64,000 nucleotides of DNA from NCEH01 sp002257205. Lineage in GTDB: Bacteria > Pseudomonadota > Alphaproteobacteria > Rhizobiales > Xanthobacteraceae. Location of the stretch: the NCBI RefSeq assembly GCF_043195105.1, contig NZ_JBAFWO010000001.1. One strand, written 5' to 3'. Below the pieces are notes generated by a model. The model saw only the letters and a program-made list of their open reading frames with translations, did no database searches and had not been told where the DNA came from. Below are positions 8,352 through 17,669 of the stretch, piece after piece; position 1 is the stretch's first letter, and each line of letters opens with the position of its first letter. A program made the position numbers and the translations under genes.

Positions 8352-9512
8352 ATGGGCCGTCTCGATCGTTACATTTTCCAGACCGCGGCGGTCGCCTTCT
8401 TGGGCGTGACCATCGTTCTGACGGCCATGATCTGGTCCACCCAGGCGCTGCGCCAGTTGGACCTCGTGACCAGCCAAGGCCAGACCATCCTGGCCTTCTT
8501 CGCGATCACCTCCCTGTCTGTGCCGACCCTGATCCTGGTGATCGCGCCGGCCGCTTTGTTCATCGCCACCGCTTACACCTTGCTGAAGCTGAACGGCGAT
8601 TCCGAAATCGTGGTGATGGCTGCGGCCGGCATGAGCCATTGGCGCGTGCTGCGCTCCATGATTCTCCTCGCCACCCTGGTTTCGCTTTTCTGCGCCGCGC
8701 TTTCGATCGACCTGGTGCCGGCGAGCCTGCGCATGTTTCGCGATCAAGTGTCGCGGGTTCGCGCGGACGTTGTGTCGTTCGTGGCGCAGCCGGGCCGGTT
8801 TGTGAACCTGGCACAGGGTCTCGTGTTCCATGTGCGTGAACGCTCCGCCAATGGCGTGATGCACGGCGTTTTCATCAATGACGCCCGCGAAAAGGAAATC
8901 TCCACATATCTCGCGGATCGTGGGCAGATCGTCGAAACTCCCAACGGTATTTTCCTGGTGCTCGAAGACGGCTCCATTCACCGGCGGACCTCCGGCTCGA
9001 CCAGCAACGGATCGGTTGTGGCATTCCAGCGCTACGCGTTTGGATTGTCTGAACTCGCGCCGGGCTCGCAGGCGGTGGATATTCGTCCGAACGAGCGGTC
9101 GTTTGCATATGTGCTGAATCCGCCCGCGAACGACGTCTACCGCATCCTGGGGCAGGGGGGGCGGTTCCGCGAGGAGATCCACAAGCGCCTGTCGTCCGGG
9201 CTTTATCCCTTTGCTTTTTTCGCAGTGGCGGCCGCCGCGCTGGCCCGTCCGCGCACCACCCGCCAGGGGCGCGCGCTGGCACTCGCGGCGATCATTCCCA
9301 TCATGGTGGCGCTCCAGATCGCGAACTTCGTCGTGACCGGCCAATTGCGCACCTCACAGGCGGCCGTGCCCATCGCCTATCTGCTGCCGATCACCTCGAT
9401 CCTGCTGTGCGCGCTCGCCCTCGACGGACGGGTGAGGATCGCTGTGCCCGGCTTCATAACCCGCATCATCGACGCGATCGCGCTGCGCGTTTCCCGGCTC
9501 TCGGCGACCTGA
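8352..9512 (+). CDS. lptF: LPS export ABC transporter permease LptF
   Basis: A 386-residue YjgP/YjgQ-family permease. GAGG sits just before the ATG. Three N-terminal membrane segments (about residues 10-35, 50-75 and 95-120), a periplasmic beta-jellyroll domain (about 125-265) and three C-terminal segments (about 280-385) give the LptF/LptG layout. With LptG it forms the inner-membrane channel that, powered by LptB, lifts lipopolysaccharide onto the LptC/LptA bridge. It is followed three bases later by lptG and then lptD, grouping inner- and outer-membrane ends of the export machine. The first gene of an alphaproteobacterial pair is conventionally called LptF. Confidence 0.92.
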   Translation: MGRLDRYIFQTAAVAFLGVTIVLTAMIWSTQALRQLDLVTSQGQTILAFFAITSLSVPTLILVIAPAALFIATAYTLLKLNGDSEIVVMAAAGMSHWRVLRSMILLATLVSLFCAALSIDLVPASLRMFRDQVSRVRADVVSFVAQPGRFVNLAQGLVFHVRERSANGVMHGVFINDAREKEISTYLADRGQIVETPNGIFLVLEDGSIHRRTSGSTSNGSVVAFQRYAFGLSELAPGSQAVDIRPNERSFAYVLNPPANDVYRILGQGGRFREEIHKRLSSGLYPFAFFAVAAAALARPRTTRQGRALALAAIIPIMVALQIANFVVTGQLRTSQAAVPIAYLLPITSILLCALALDGRVRIAVPGFITRIIDAIALRVSRLSAT

Positions 9513-9515
9513 GCC

Positions 9516-10607
9516 ATGATCGGAAAAACCCTCGGCTTCTATTTCGCGCGGCGCTTCTTTGCCTCCGTGGCGATGATCTTTTTTTCCTGCGTCGCGCTGA
9601 TCATGCTGGTGGATTTCCTCGAGATGACCCGCCGCACGGCGGATCGCGACGAGGTGACCTCGCTGGTCGTGGGTCTGCTGACGATCTACCGGACGCCGGC
9701 CTTTACCGAGCAATTGTTGCCGTTCGCGGTGCTGTTCGGCGCCATCGCCACCTTCGTGACGCTATCGCGCAAGCTTGAGCTGGTAGTTGCAAGAGCGATC
9801 GGGCTTTCGGCGTGGCAGTTCATTTTTCCGGCAGTCTTCGTTGCCTTTCTGATCGGCGTTGTCTCCACCACCCTGTTCAATCCCATCTCCGCGGAATTCA
9901 AGGAGCGGGCGAATCGGATGGAGGGGGAAATTTTCAATACCACCGCCGGCCTGATGGCGCAGGGCAAGGCGGGGTTCTGGGTGCGCCAGCAGAGCGTCGA
10001 CGGGCAGGCCATCATCCAGGCCGGCTCTTCCCAGCAGGGTGGGCGCGAACTGGTGGGCGTGACCATGTTCGAGTTCGATCGCAAGGACCGTCTGGTGCAG
10101 CGCATCGAAGCCCGTTCCGCGGTATTGGAGGACGGTTTCTGGCGTTTGCAGGACGTCCGGGTGCTGGTTCCGGGGTTCGAGCAGGAGACCTATTCCGTTT
10201 ACCTTGTTGCGACGAATCTGGACCCCTCGCAGGTCCAGGAGAGCCTGATCTCGCCGGATACCGTGTCTTTTTGGCAACTTCCGGCGGCGATCGAGAGTGC
10301 GGAGCAGCAGGGCTTCGGCGCAAGCCGCTACCGGCTTCAGCTTCAAAGCCTTTTGGCACGGCCATTTTTGCTCGTGGCCATGGTACTTATCGCCGCGGTG
10401 GTCGGCCTGCGCGTGTTTCGCTTCGGGGGGGTCGGTCAGACGATTCTCGGTGGCGTCGTGGCGGGCTTTCTGCTTTATCTGGGAACCAAGCTCGCCGAGG
10501 ATTTAGGCGAGGCGGGCGTGGTGCATCCCGTTGCTGCTGCATGGTTTCCAGCGGTGGCGGGGATATTCCTGGGGATTCTCGTATTGTTGCACCGGGAGGA
10601 CGGATGA
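9516..10607 (+). CDS. lptG: LPS export ABC transporter permease LptG
   Basis: A 363-residue paralogue of the preceding permease, again with three N-terminal and three C-terminal membrane segments flanking a periplasmic beta-rich domain (about 125-265). It starts three bases after lptF and its stop overlaps the lptD start by ATGA, so lptFGD form one coupled unit. LptF and LptG act as a heterodimer in LPS extraction from the inner membrane. Confidence 0.92.
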   Translation: MIGKTLGFYFARRFFASVAMIFFSCVALIMLVDFLEMTRRTADRDEVTSLVVGLLTIYRTPAFTEQLLPFAVLFGAIATFVTLSRKLELVVARAIGLSAWQFIFPAVFVAFLIGVVSTTLFNPISAEFKERANRMEGEIFNTTAGLMAQGKAGFWVRQQSVDGQAIIQAGSSQQGGRELVGVTMFEFDRKDRLVQRIEARSAVLEDGFWRLQDVRVLVPGFEQETYSVYLVATNLDPSQVQESLISPDTVSFWQLPAAIESAEQQGFGASRYRLQLQSLLARPFLLVAMVLIAAVVGLRVFRFGGVGQTILGGVVAGFLLYLGTKLAEDLGEAGVVHPVAAAWFPAVAGIFLGILVLLHREDG

Positions 10608-13078
10608 CGGTCGGGTTTCCCCCCGCCGAAGGCCATGGAGCTGCAACCGGCCGGCGCGCCTCGCGCCGCAGCGGGAGCGGCTGGGCTTTTGCCGTCGGCC
10701 TTCTGTGCGCTGCGATCGGCTTTGCTGTGCTGCAACCCGGCACGGCAGCGGCGCAGACGGCGAGCTTCGCCAACACCAAGCTGCCCAAGGCGGACCCCAA
10801 CAAGAAGATGCTCGTGACCGCCGACGAGCTGGTCTACGACTACGAGAACGACAAGATCTCGGCGGTCGGCAACGTCCAGATTTATTACGACGGCTCCACC
10901 CTGGAGGCGAAGCGCGTGACCTTCGACCGCAAGGCGAACACGCTGCGCGCCGAGGGCGACGTGCTGCTGAAGCAGCCCGACGGCAAGGTTCTGACCGCCA
11001 ACACCATGCAGCTGACCGAGGATTTCCGCGACGGGTTCCTGGATTCGCTGCGCGTGGACACCCCGGACAAGACCCATTTCGCGGCAACCCGCGCCGATCG
11101 CACGGACGGCAACATCACGGTGTTCCAGAATGGCGTCTATACCGCCTGCGAACCCTGCAAGGACCATCCGGAAAAGCCGGTTCTCTGGCAGATCAAGGCG
11201 GCCCGCATCGTTCACAATCAGAACGAGCAGATGATCTATTACAAGGACGCCACGCTCGAGTTCTTCGGGCTGCCGTTCGCCTATTTCCCTTACTTTTCCT
11301 CGCCCGACCCCACGGTGAAACGCAAGACCGGCTTCCTGATGCCGGAGTTCTACAATAACAGCATGCTTGGCATCGGTGCCGGCGTGCCGTTCTTCTGGAA
11401 CATCGCGCCCGACCGCGATCTGACCTTCGATCCGCTCTACTTCTCCAAACAGGGCCTGCTGGCCAAGGGAGAGTGGCGCCAGCGGCTGATCGACGGCTCG
11501 TACAACATCCGCGCCGCCGGCATCCAGCAGCAGGATATCGAGCAGTTTGCCGGCCTGCCGGGCTACCGCGAAAATCGCGGCATGGTGCAGAGTTCGGGCA
11601 ATTTCGTCATCAACAGCCAGTGGCAATGGGGTTGGGACGGTACCTTGACGTCCGACCGCACCTTCCTGCGTGACTATGGCCTGATCGGCGCCGCCGAAAC
11701 GGAGAAAATCTCGCAGGCCTATTTGACCGGCCAGGGCGATCGCAGCTTCTTCGACGTGCGGGGAATGTATTTCCTCGGCCTGTCCGTGACCGACAACCAG
11801 GATCTCATCCCGGTGGTCGGAACGTTCAATTACAATTACGTCTTCGGCAATCCGATCTTCGGCGGCGAAGCGGGCGTGAAGGTGAATTTCAATTCCGTGT
11901 CGCGCAACGAGGCCGACTTTGTCGGTACCTCTGCGGCCACCTCCTGGGTCGGCGGCGCAACCGGAATTCCGCCCGGCTCTTGCCTGCTGAGCAATCCCAA
12001 TCCGACCCAGTGCCTGCTGCGCGGCGCGCCGGGCGATTATCAGCGCCTCAGCGGCGAATTCTACTGGAAGAAGACGCTGACCGACGCCGCCGGCCAGATG
12101 TGGACGCCGTTTGCCAGCGCCCGCGTGGACGTGGCGCACGCCAATATCAGCGCATTGCCCTCCAGCTACACCGATGGGCCCACGCTGGCGGGGCAGAACG
12201 TGCTGCAGTCCGGCAATGACGACCTGATCCGCGCCATGCCGGTGATCGGCCTTGATTACCGCTATCCGTTCATCTCGGTGGAGAATTGGGGCACCCAGAC
12301 CATCGAGCCGCGCGCCCAGCTGATCATCCGTCCCAACGAGACCAGCATCGGCAAATTCCCCAACGAGGATGCGCAGAGCCTCGTGTTCGACGATGCCAAT
12401 CTGTTCTCGGTCAGCAAATATTCCGGCTGGGACCGGGTCGAGGGCGGCAGCCGCCTCAACGTGGGCGTCACCTATACCGCTGCGCTCAACGGCGCGGGGG
12501 TCGTCTCAGCGGTGGTGGGCCAGTCCTATAGCCTGTTCGGCAAGAACTCCTTCGCCTATGGCGACATGGCGAACACCGGCCTGGAATCGGGTCTGGAGAC
12601 GAGCACGTCGGACTATGTCGCCCGCTTCAGCTATTCGCCGACCAACAATCTGGAGTTCATCTCCCGCTTCCGCTTCGATGAGGCAAATTACACGTTGCAG
12701 CGGCTGGAACTTGAGGGGCGGACCAGCATCGACCGCCTGTCGGTGTCCGCAACCTATGGTCGCTATGAACCCCAGCCCCTGCTCGGCTATTACCAGGAAC
12801 GAGAGGGCGTCTTGACGACCGCCAGCTACAAGCTGACGGACGTGTGGTCGGTCAGCGGCGGCATCCGCTACAACATCGCCCAGGCGAGCATCGACATGAC
12901 CACGGCGGCCATCACCTATGCGGACGACTGCTTCACCCTGGCGCTGACCTATCTCTCCGATTATTCGATCAACGGACCGAATAATGGGCCGAACAACACA
13001 GTGATGCTCACCATCGGGCTGCGCACCCTGGGTGAAACCAAGGTCCGGTCGGCGATCGGCAGCAGCTCGACTCAGTGA
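10604..13078 (+). CDS. lptD: LPS-assembly outer membrane protein LptD
   Basis: An 824-residue outer-membrane protein. The ATG at 10604, overlapping the lptG stop, is the real start; the open frame upstream of it is noise inside lptG. A basic N-terminus and a signal peptide (about residues 26-50, ending AAAQT) precede the OstA/LptD jellyroll (LVTADELVYDYENDKI, about 65-190), which docks LptA, and then the large C-terminal LptD beta-barrel rich in alternating aromatic strands. The two cysteine pairs seen in E. coli are reduced here: CEPC near residue 180, two single cysteines mid-barrel and one near the end. With LptE it inserts LPS into the outer leaflet; no lptE is in the window. Confidence 0.93.
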   Translation: MTVGFPPAEGHGAATGRRASRRSGSGWAFAVGLLCAAIGFAVLQPGTAAAQTASFANTKLPKADPNKKMLVTADELVYDYENDKISAVGNVQIYYDGSTLEAKRVTFDRKANTLRAEGDVLLKQPDGKVLTANTMQLTEDFRDGFLDSLRVDTPDKTHFAATRADRTDGNITVFQNGVYTACEPCKDHPEKPVLWQIKAARIVHNQNEQMIYYKDATLEFFGLPFAYFPYFSSPDPTVKRKTGFLMPEFYNNSMLGIGAGVPFFWNIAPDRDLTFDPLYFSKQGLLAKGEWRQRLIDGSYNIRAAGIQQQDIEQFAGLPGYRENRGMVQSSGNFVINSQWQWGWDGTLTSDRTFLRDYGLIGAAETEKISQAYLTGQGDRSFFDVRGMYFLGLSVTDNQDLIPVVGTFNYNYVFGNPIFGGEAGVKVNFNSVSRNEADFVGTSAATSWVGGATGIPPGSCLLSNPNPTQCLLRGAPGDYQRLSGEFYWKKTLTDAAGQMWTPFASARVDVAHANISALPSSYTDGPTLAGQNVLQSGNDDLIRAMPVIGLDYRYPFISVENWGTQTIEPRAQLIIRPNETSIGKFPNEDAQSLVFDDANLFSVSKYSGWDRVEGGSRLNVGVTYTAALNGAGVVSAVVGQSYSLFGKNSFAYGDMANTGLESGLETSTSDYVARFSYSPTNNLEFISRFRFDEANYTLQRLELEGRTSIDRLSVSATYGRYEPQPLLGYYQEREGVLTTASYKLTDVWSVSGGIRYNIAQASIDMTTAAITYADDCFTLALTYLSDYSINGPNNGPNNTVMLTIGLRTLGETKVRSAIGSSSTQ

Positions 13079-13223
13079 GGTTCGCGCGCGGCCTTGCGGT
13101 GCGCGCGGCCCCATTGCCGCCACAGGAGGCGGCAACAAGCATTTACAAGCCGAAGGGCGCGGGTTAAGCGCGCAGGGAGGCCTTCGTCTCCCGCCCCCTC
13201 GCCGAGCCAATCCGGGTTGATCG

Positions 13224-14126
13224 ATGCAGTCCTGCCGCCGCTTCCTGTTCCTTCTCAGCCTTGCCGTTGCAGCCCTCTCCAGCGGGGGGGCCAGCGCGCA
13301 ACAGATACTCGCAATGGTGAATGGCGCGCCCATCACCAGCTTCGACGTCGGCCAGCGGCAGCGCATGCACACGCTGCTGGAGCGCAAGAACGTGAGCGCG
13401 AAGGAAGCACTCGAAGAAGTGATCGATGATCGCCTCAAGATTTCCCAGGGGGCGAAGCTGGGCATCGACCTGGATAAAAAAGAGATCGATGATCTGTTCG
13501 CCAACGTCGCCTCACGCTCCGGGCGCTCGCCCCAGCAATTGGCGGACGGGCTGAAGCAGGGCGGCATCGAGCCGAGCGCCTTCAAGCAAAAGCTGCGCGC
13601 CGACAATATCTGGCAGCAATATGTGCGCGCCCGCTCGCCCAGCGTGACGGTGCGCGATCAGGATGTTCTCGCCGCCATCAATCAGAGTGGCCATGCCTCG
13701 ATGGTCGCCACCGAATATACATTGACGCCGATCGTGCTGGTGGTGGCCCGTGGCAGCAATGCCTATGCGGCGCGGCTTGCCGAGGCGAATTCGCTCCGCG
13801 CGCGCTTCAACGGGTGCGACAGCGGCCTTGCGATGGTCAAGGCCATGAAGGAGACTGTGGTCCGCTCGCCGGTCCTGCGCCTGTCGTCCGAGATGCCGGC
13901 GCAGTTGCGCCAATTGCTCGACAAGACCGAAGTGGGCCGGCTGGCCCCCGCCGAGGTCACGCAGTCCGGGGTCGAAGTGTTCGCCGTCTGCGCCAAGCGC
14001 GAGGTGCGCGGCGAGGCGGCCAATAAGCGCGATGTGAAGGACCAGCTGGCAACGGCGCAATTCCAGGCGGAATCCAAGCGGCTCCTGACCGAGCTGCGCA
14101 AGAGCGCCCTGATCGTCTATCGCTGA
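13224..14126 (+). CDS. SurA-like periplasmic chaperone
   Basis: A 300-residue secreted protein with a signal peptide (residues 1-25, ending GASAQQ) and a SurA N-terminal domain starting ILAMVNGAPITSFDVGQR, a hallmark of SurA chaperones of outer-membrane proteins. After it there is only one, poorly conserved parvulin-like region (about 165-265) whose active-site pattern is not recognisable, then a C-terminal helix. E. coli SurA is about 430 residues with two parvulin domains, so this is the shorter alphaproteobacterial form and may lack prolyl isomerase activity. It lies between lptD and pdxA, the conserved surA locus. Confidence 0.82.
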   Translation: MQSCRRFLFLLSLAVAALSSGGASAQQILAMVNGAPITSFDVGQRQRMHTLLERKNVSAKEALEEVIDDRLKISQGAKLGIDLDKKEIDDLFANVASRSGRSPQQLADGLKQGGIEPSAFKQKLRADNIWQQYVRARSPSVTVRDQDVLAAINQSGHASMVATEYTLTPIVLVVARGSNAYAARLAEANSLRARFNGCDSGLAMVKAMKETVVRSPVLRLSSEMPAQLRQLLDKTEVGRLAPAEVTQSGVEVFAVCAKREVRGEAANKRDVKDQLATAQFQAESKRLLTELRKSALIVYR

Positions 14127-15136
14127 TGCCTACGGCGCTCGCGCTCACCATTGGTGAGCCCGCCGGTATCGGGCCGGACCTGACCCTCGCCGCCTGGACC
14201 CTGCGGGCCCAAAACGGCTGCCCGCCCTTCTTCGCGGTCGGCGATCCCGCCTTGCTCGAGGACCGCGCCCGCCGGCTCGGTTTGCGCGTGCCGATTTGCG
14301 CCGTCGAGCCCCAGGACGCCATCGGTGCCTTTGATGCCGCGCTTCCCGTGGTGGCCGCCGGCCCGCGCGCCACGGCCAATCCCGGCATGCCCGATGCCAC
14401 CAGCGCCGCGGCGGTGGTGCAGAGCCTGGACCGGGCGGTGGACCTCGTGATGTCCGGAGCCGCCCGCGCGCTGGTGACGGCGCCGCTGGCGAAATCGGTG
14501 GTCTATGCCGCCGGCTTCCCCTTTCCCGGCCACACCGAATACCTCGCGGCCCGTTGCGCGGCGCCCGACGGTACGATCCCGCATCCGGTCATGATGATCT
14601 GGTCGCCCCTGCTCGCGGTGGTGCCGGCCACTATCCATATTCCCCTTGCCCAGGTGCCGGCGCATGTGACGCACGACCTTCTGGTTCAGACCGGGCGGAT
14701 CGTCGATCGCGACATGCGCACGCGCTTCGGTGTTGCCGCGCCGCGCCTCGCCTTTGCCGGGCTCAATCCCCATGCCGGGGAGGACGGTACGCTCGGCCGC
14801 GAGGACGAGGATGTGGTCCGCCCCGCCATTGCCGCCTTGCGGTCGGAAGGGATAGATGCAAGCGGGCCGCGCCCTGCCGACACGCTGTTTCATGAAGAGG
14901 CGCGCACCGGATATGATGTCGTGATCGGCATGTATCACGATCAGGTGCTGATTCCGGCCAAGACGCTCGCGTTCCATGATGGGGTGAATGTCACGCTCGG
15001 CCTGCCGTTCGTGCGCACCTCGCCGGACCACGGCACCGCCTTCGATCTCGCGGGCACGGGCCGGGCCAATCCCACGAGCCTGCAGGCGGCCTTGCGCCTG
15101 GCTTGGCGCCTGACCGAACCGGGCCGCGCGGCATGA
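14126..15136 (+). CDS. pdxA: 4-hydroxythreonine-4-phosphate dehydrogenase PdxA
   Basis: A 336-residue enzyme of the DXP-dependent pyridoxal phosphate pathway, oxidising 4-phosphohydroxy-L-threonine with NAD. The opening LTIGEPAGIGPDL, the GHTEYLAARC metal-site segment, the GLNPHAGEDGTLGREDE segment and the terminal LPFVRTSPDHGTAFDLAG are all family signatures. It shares one base with the upstream stop (TGATG) and four with rsmA downstream, so three genes are translationally coupled. Confidence 0.95.
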   Translation: MPTALALTIGEPAGIGPDLTLAAWTLRAQNGCPPFFAVGDPALLEDRARRLGLRVPICAVEPQDAIGAFDAALPVVAAGPRATANPGMPDATSAAAVVQSLDRAVDLVMSGAARALVTAPLAKSVVYAAGFPFPGHTEYLAARCAAPDGTIPHPVMMIWSPLLAVVPATIHIPLAQVPAHVTHDLLVQTGRIVDRDMRTRFGVAAPRLAFAGLNPHAGEDGTLGREDEDVVRPAIAALRSEGIDASGPRPADTLFHEEARTGYDVVIGMYHDQVLIPAKTLAFHDGVNVTLGLPFVRTSPDHGTAFDLAGTGRANPTSLQAALRLAWRLTEPGRAA

Positions 15137-15984
15137 GCGCCATCGACGCACTGCCACCCCTACGCGACGTCATCCGCCGTCACGGGCTTTCGGCGCAAAA
15201 ATCGCTGGGACAGAATTTTCTTCTGGATCTCAACCTCACCTCGCGCATCGCGCGGGGGTCAGGCGCCTTGGACGGGGCGAACGTGCTGGAGGTCGGGCCC
15301 GGTCCCGGCGGCCTCACGCGGGCGCTGCTGGCGCTTGGCGCCAATGTGGTGGCGGTGGAGCGCGATCATCGCTGCATCGAGGCGCTCGCGGAAGTCGCCG
15401 AAGCCTATCCCGGTCGGCTCCAGGTGATCGAGGGCGACGCGCTGAAGGTGGAAGCTGCCCCATTGTTCGGCGGCGAGCCGGCGCGGGTGGTGGCAAATCT
15501 GCCCTATAATATCGCGACCGTCCTGCTGGTGGGCTGGCTGTCCTCCGACCCGTGGCCGCCCTGGTTCTCCTCGCTCACCTTGATGTTCCAGCGCGAGGTC
15601 GCCGAACGCATCGTCGCCGAGCCGGGCTCAAAAGCCTATGGGCGTCTTGCGGTGTTGGCGGGCTGGCGGACCGAGGCCCGCATCCTGTTCGATGTCGCTC
15701 CCTCCGCCTTTGTGCCGCCGCCCAAGGTGATCTCCTCCGTGGTGCATCTGGTGCCGCGCGCCGAGCCCTTGCCGTGCCGCCTCGCCGTGCTGGAGAAGGT
15801 AACGGAGGCCGCCTTCGGCCAGCGCCGCAAGATGCTGCGCCAGAGTCTGAAGTCCTTGGGTGTCGATGCCCTGGCCCTGCTTGCCGCCGCCGAGGTGGGA
15901 GAAACCCAGAGGGCCGAGGAAATCGACGTCGCCGGGTTCGTGCGCCTCGCCAATTGCTGGGAAAAGATGCGCCAGCCGGCGTGA
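15133..15984 (+). CDS. rsmA: 16S rRNA dimethyladenosine transferase RsmA (KsgA)
   Basis: A 283-residue methyltransferase starting at the ATG that overlaps the pdxA stop. It shows the LSAQKSLGQNFLLD opening, SAM motif I EVGPGPGGLTRALL (about residues 50-63), the acidic VAVERD, and the NLPYNIAT motif IV that positions the target adenines. RsmA dimethylates two adjacent adenines near the 3' end of 16S rRNA as a late 30S maturation checkpoint; its loss commonly gives kasugamycin resistance. It ends the lptF-rsmA gene run and faces gmk convergently. Confidence 0.95.
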   Translation: MSAIDALPPLRDVIRRHGLSAQKSLGQNFLLDLNLTSRIARGSGALDGANVLEVGPGPGGLTRALLALGANVVAVERDHRCIEALAEVAEAYPGRLQVIEGDALKVEAAPLFGGEPARVVANLPYNIATVLLVGWLSSDPWPPWFSSLTLMFQREVAERIVAEPGSKAYGRLAVLAGWRTEARILFDVAPSAFVPPPKVISSVVHLVPRAEPLPCRLAVLEKVTEAAFGQRRKMLRQSLKSLGVDALALLAAAEVGETQRAEEIDVAGFVRLANCWEKMRQPA

Positions 15985-16022
15985 GGCGCGCTCAGGGGCA
16001 GGCGCGTTCGGGGCCGCCGATC

Positions 16023-16700
16023 TCAGAGGCCGCCGATCAAGGTGCTCACGAAATGCGAAAGGCCGGTCAGACGCTGGCGCCGCAGCCGCTCGGCCTGAAG
16101 GATCGCCTTGAGCTTGGCCAGGCAGGCCTCCACATCCTCATTGATGAGGATATAGTCATATTCGCTGTAGTGGCTGATCTCGGCTGCGGCCTTTGCCATG
16201 CGCTCGTGAACCACTTCGTCACTGTCCTGCCCGCGGCCGCGCAAGCGCTCCTCCAGCGCGGCGACGGAGGGTGGCAGGATGAAGACCTTCACGAGGTCGC
16301 GCTTGGCGGCCTCGCTCTCCTCGAGCTGCTGGGTGCCCTGCCAGTCGATGTCGAACAGCACGTCGCGCCCATGGGCAAGGGCGTCCTCAACGGGTTTCCT
16401 GGGCGTGCCGTAGAGATTGCCGAATACGGTGGCATGTTCCAGCAGCGCGCCGGTGTCGCGCATGTGCCGGAAGCCGTCCTCGTCGGTGAAATAATAGTCG
16501 ATGCCCTCCACCTCGCCGGGACGCGGCTTTCGGGTGGTGAGGGAGACCGACATGGTGATGCGGCTGTCCTGCGCCAGCAACAGCCGCGAGAGCGTTGTCT
16601 TTCCGGCGCCGGATGGCGAGGAAAGCACCAGCATCAGGCCCCGTCGGGCAAGTCCCGTGCGGCCGTGCGGCAGGGCGGAAGGGGCGCTCGCAGCGTCCAT
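16023..16700 (-). CDS. gmk: guanylate kinase
   Basis: A 225-residue enzyme that phosphorylates GMP to GDP. The start at 16700 (MDAASAPSALPHG...) is chosen because the reading further upstream runs into the yicC gene. The P-loop SSPSGAGKTT covers residues 27-36, followed by the GMP-binding STTRKPRPGE-like segment (LTTRKPRPGEVEGIDYYF) and the DIDWQGTQQL strand. A C-terminal extension of about 25 residues is basic. It is the last gene of the minus-strand run that starts with fabD. Confidence 0.95.
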   Translation of the reverse strand: MDAASAPSALPHGRTGLARRGLMLVLSSPSGAGKTTLSRLLLAQDSRITMSVSLTTRKPRPGEVEGIDYYFTDEDGFRHMRDTGALLEHATVFGNLYGTPRKPVEDALAHGRDVLFDIDWQGTQQLEESEAAKRDLVKVFILPPSVAALEERLRGRGQDSDEVVHERMAKAAAEISHYSEYDYILINEDVEACLAKLKAILQAERLRRQRLTGLSHFVSTLIGGL

Positions 16701-16713
16701 GGTCGGGTCGGCC

Positions 16714-17637
16714 TCACTCGATGTTCGCGATCTGCTCGCGGAACTGATCCACAAGCAGCTTCAGGTCAAGCCCGATCTGGGTGAGGGCAACCGCATTGGA
16801 CTTGGAGCAGAGCGTATTGCTCTCCCGGTTGAACTCCTGGGACAGGAAATCCAGCCGACGCCCCACCGGCCCGCCCTGGACGAGCAAGTCCCGCGCCGCG
16901 GTGAGATGGGCGGCGAGGCGGTCCAGCTCCTCGCGGATGTCGGCCTTGGTGGCGAGCAGGGCGGCTTCCTGGTGCAGGCGCTCGGCGTCGAGCGGCGTGC
17001 CGGTCTCCAGCAGCGCGCGCACCTGATCACGAAGGCGCGCCTTGATCGCCTCGGTGCCGCGTTCGGGCCGGGCTTCGGCCTGGGCAACCAGGGCCGCAAT
17101 GGCGTCGAGCCGTTCCAGCAATACGGTTTTGAGCGCTGCCCCCTCGACATGACGCATGGCGATCAGCGCATCAAGCGCCGCCTCGAAGCCGGCGAGGGCG
17201 GCGGCGGAGACCGCCTCAAGGTCCTGCGTCGTGAGCTCGGCTTCGACCACTTCGACAATGCCCTTTACCGCCAGCAGGGAATCGAGTGTCGGCGGCGCGA
17301 TGGCATAGCGCTCGGCAGCCGCGCGAGCAGCGACGATCAGCGCTTCGAGCGCCGGTTGGTTGACGGCCACGGCGACGCTCTCCCCCTCGCGGGCGAGGGT
17401 CAGGGTGCCGGATACTGATCCGCGCGCCAGGGCGCGGGAGGCGGCGGCGCGGGCGGCCGCATCAAGGGCTTCGAATCCGGCGGGAACGCGCAGGCGCAGG
17501 TCGAGCCCCTTGGCATTCACCGAGCGCATTTCCCAGGCCCAGCGCCAGCCCGCCGTGACGCCCTGTGTGCGGGCAAAGCCGGTCATGCTGGCCAGGGCCG
17601 AGCGCGCGGAAGGGGCGGAACCCGCAGGTGACATCAA
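16714..17637 (-). CDS. YicC family endoribonuclease
   Basis: A 307-residue YicC/YloC-family protein. The N-terminal YicC domain starts SMTGFARTQG (about residue 17), so ATG at residue 2 or 18 may be the true start. The C-terminal DUF1732 domain is visible in VGRRLDFLSQEFNRESNTLCSKSN and the final LVDQFREQIANIE, which is nearly invariant in the family. YicC proteins are involved in RNA turnover in E. coli and are conserved beside gmk in many bacteria, as here. No catalytic residue can be assigned from sequence alone. Confidence 0.9.
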   Translation of the reverse strand: MMSPAGSAPSARSALASMTGFARTQGVTAGWRWAWEMRSVNAKGLDLRLRVPAGFEALDAAARAAASRALARGSVSGTLTLAREGESVAVAVNQPALEALIVAARAAAERYAIAPPTLDSLLAVKGIVEVVEAELTTQDLEAVSAAALAGFEAALDALIAMRHVEGAALKTVLLERLDAIAALVAQAEARPERGTEAIKARLRDQVRALLETGTPLDAERLHQEAALLATKADIREELDRLAAHLTAARDLLVQGGPVGRRLDFLSQEFNRESNTLCSKSNAVALTQIGLDLKLLVDQFREQIANIE

Positions 17638-17669
17638 AACCCTCGCAAGGCCGGCATCTGCCGGCCCGT

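Noticed and set aside
9812..10603. In-frame extension of lptD upstream into lptG
   Set aside because: The 264 added residues are an off-frame reading of lptG; the ATG at 10604 overlaps the lptG stop and is followed by a signal peptide.
10475..12139. A 554-codon minus-strand open frame across lptD
   Set aside because: It mirrors the lptD codons and shows no recognisable domain; lptD is well supported on the plus strand.
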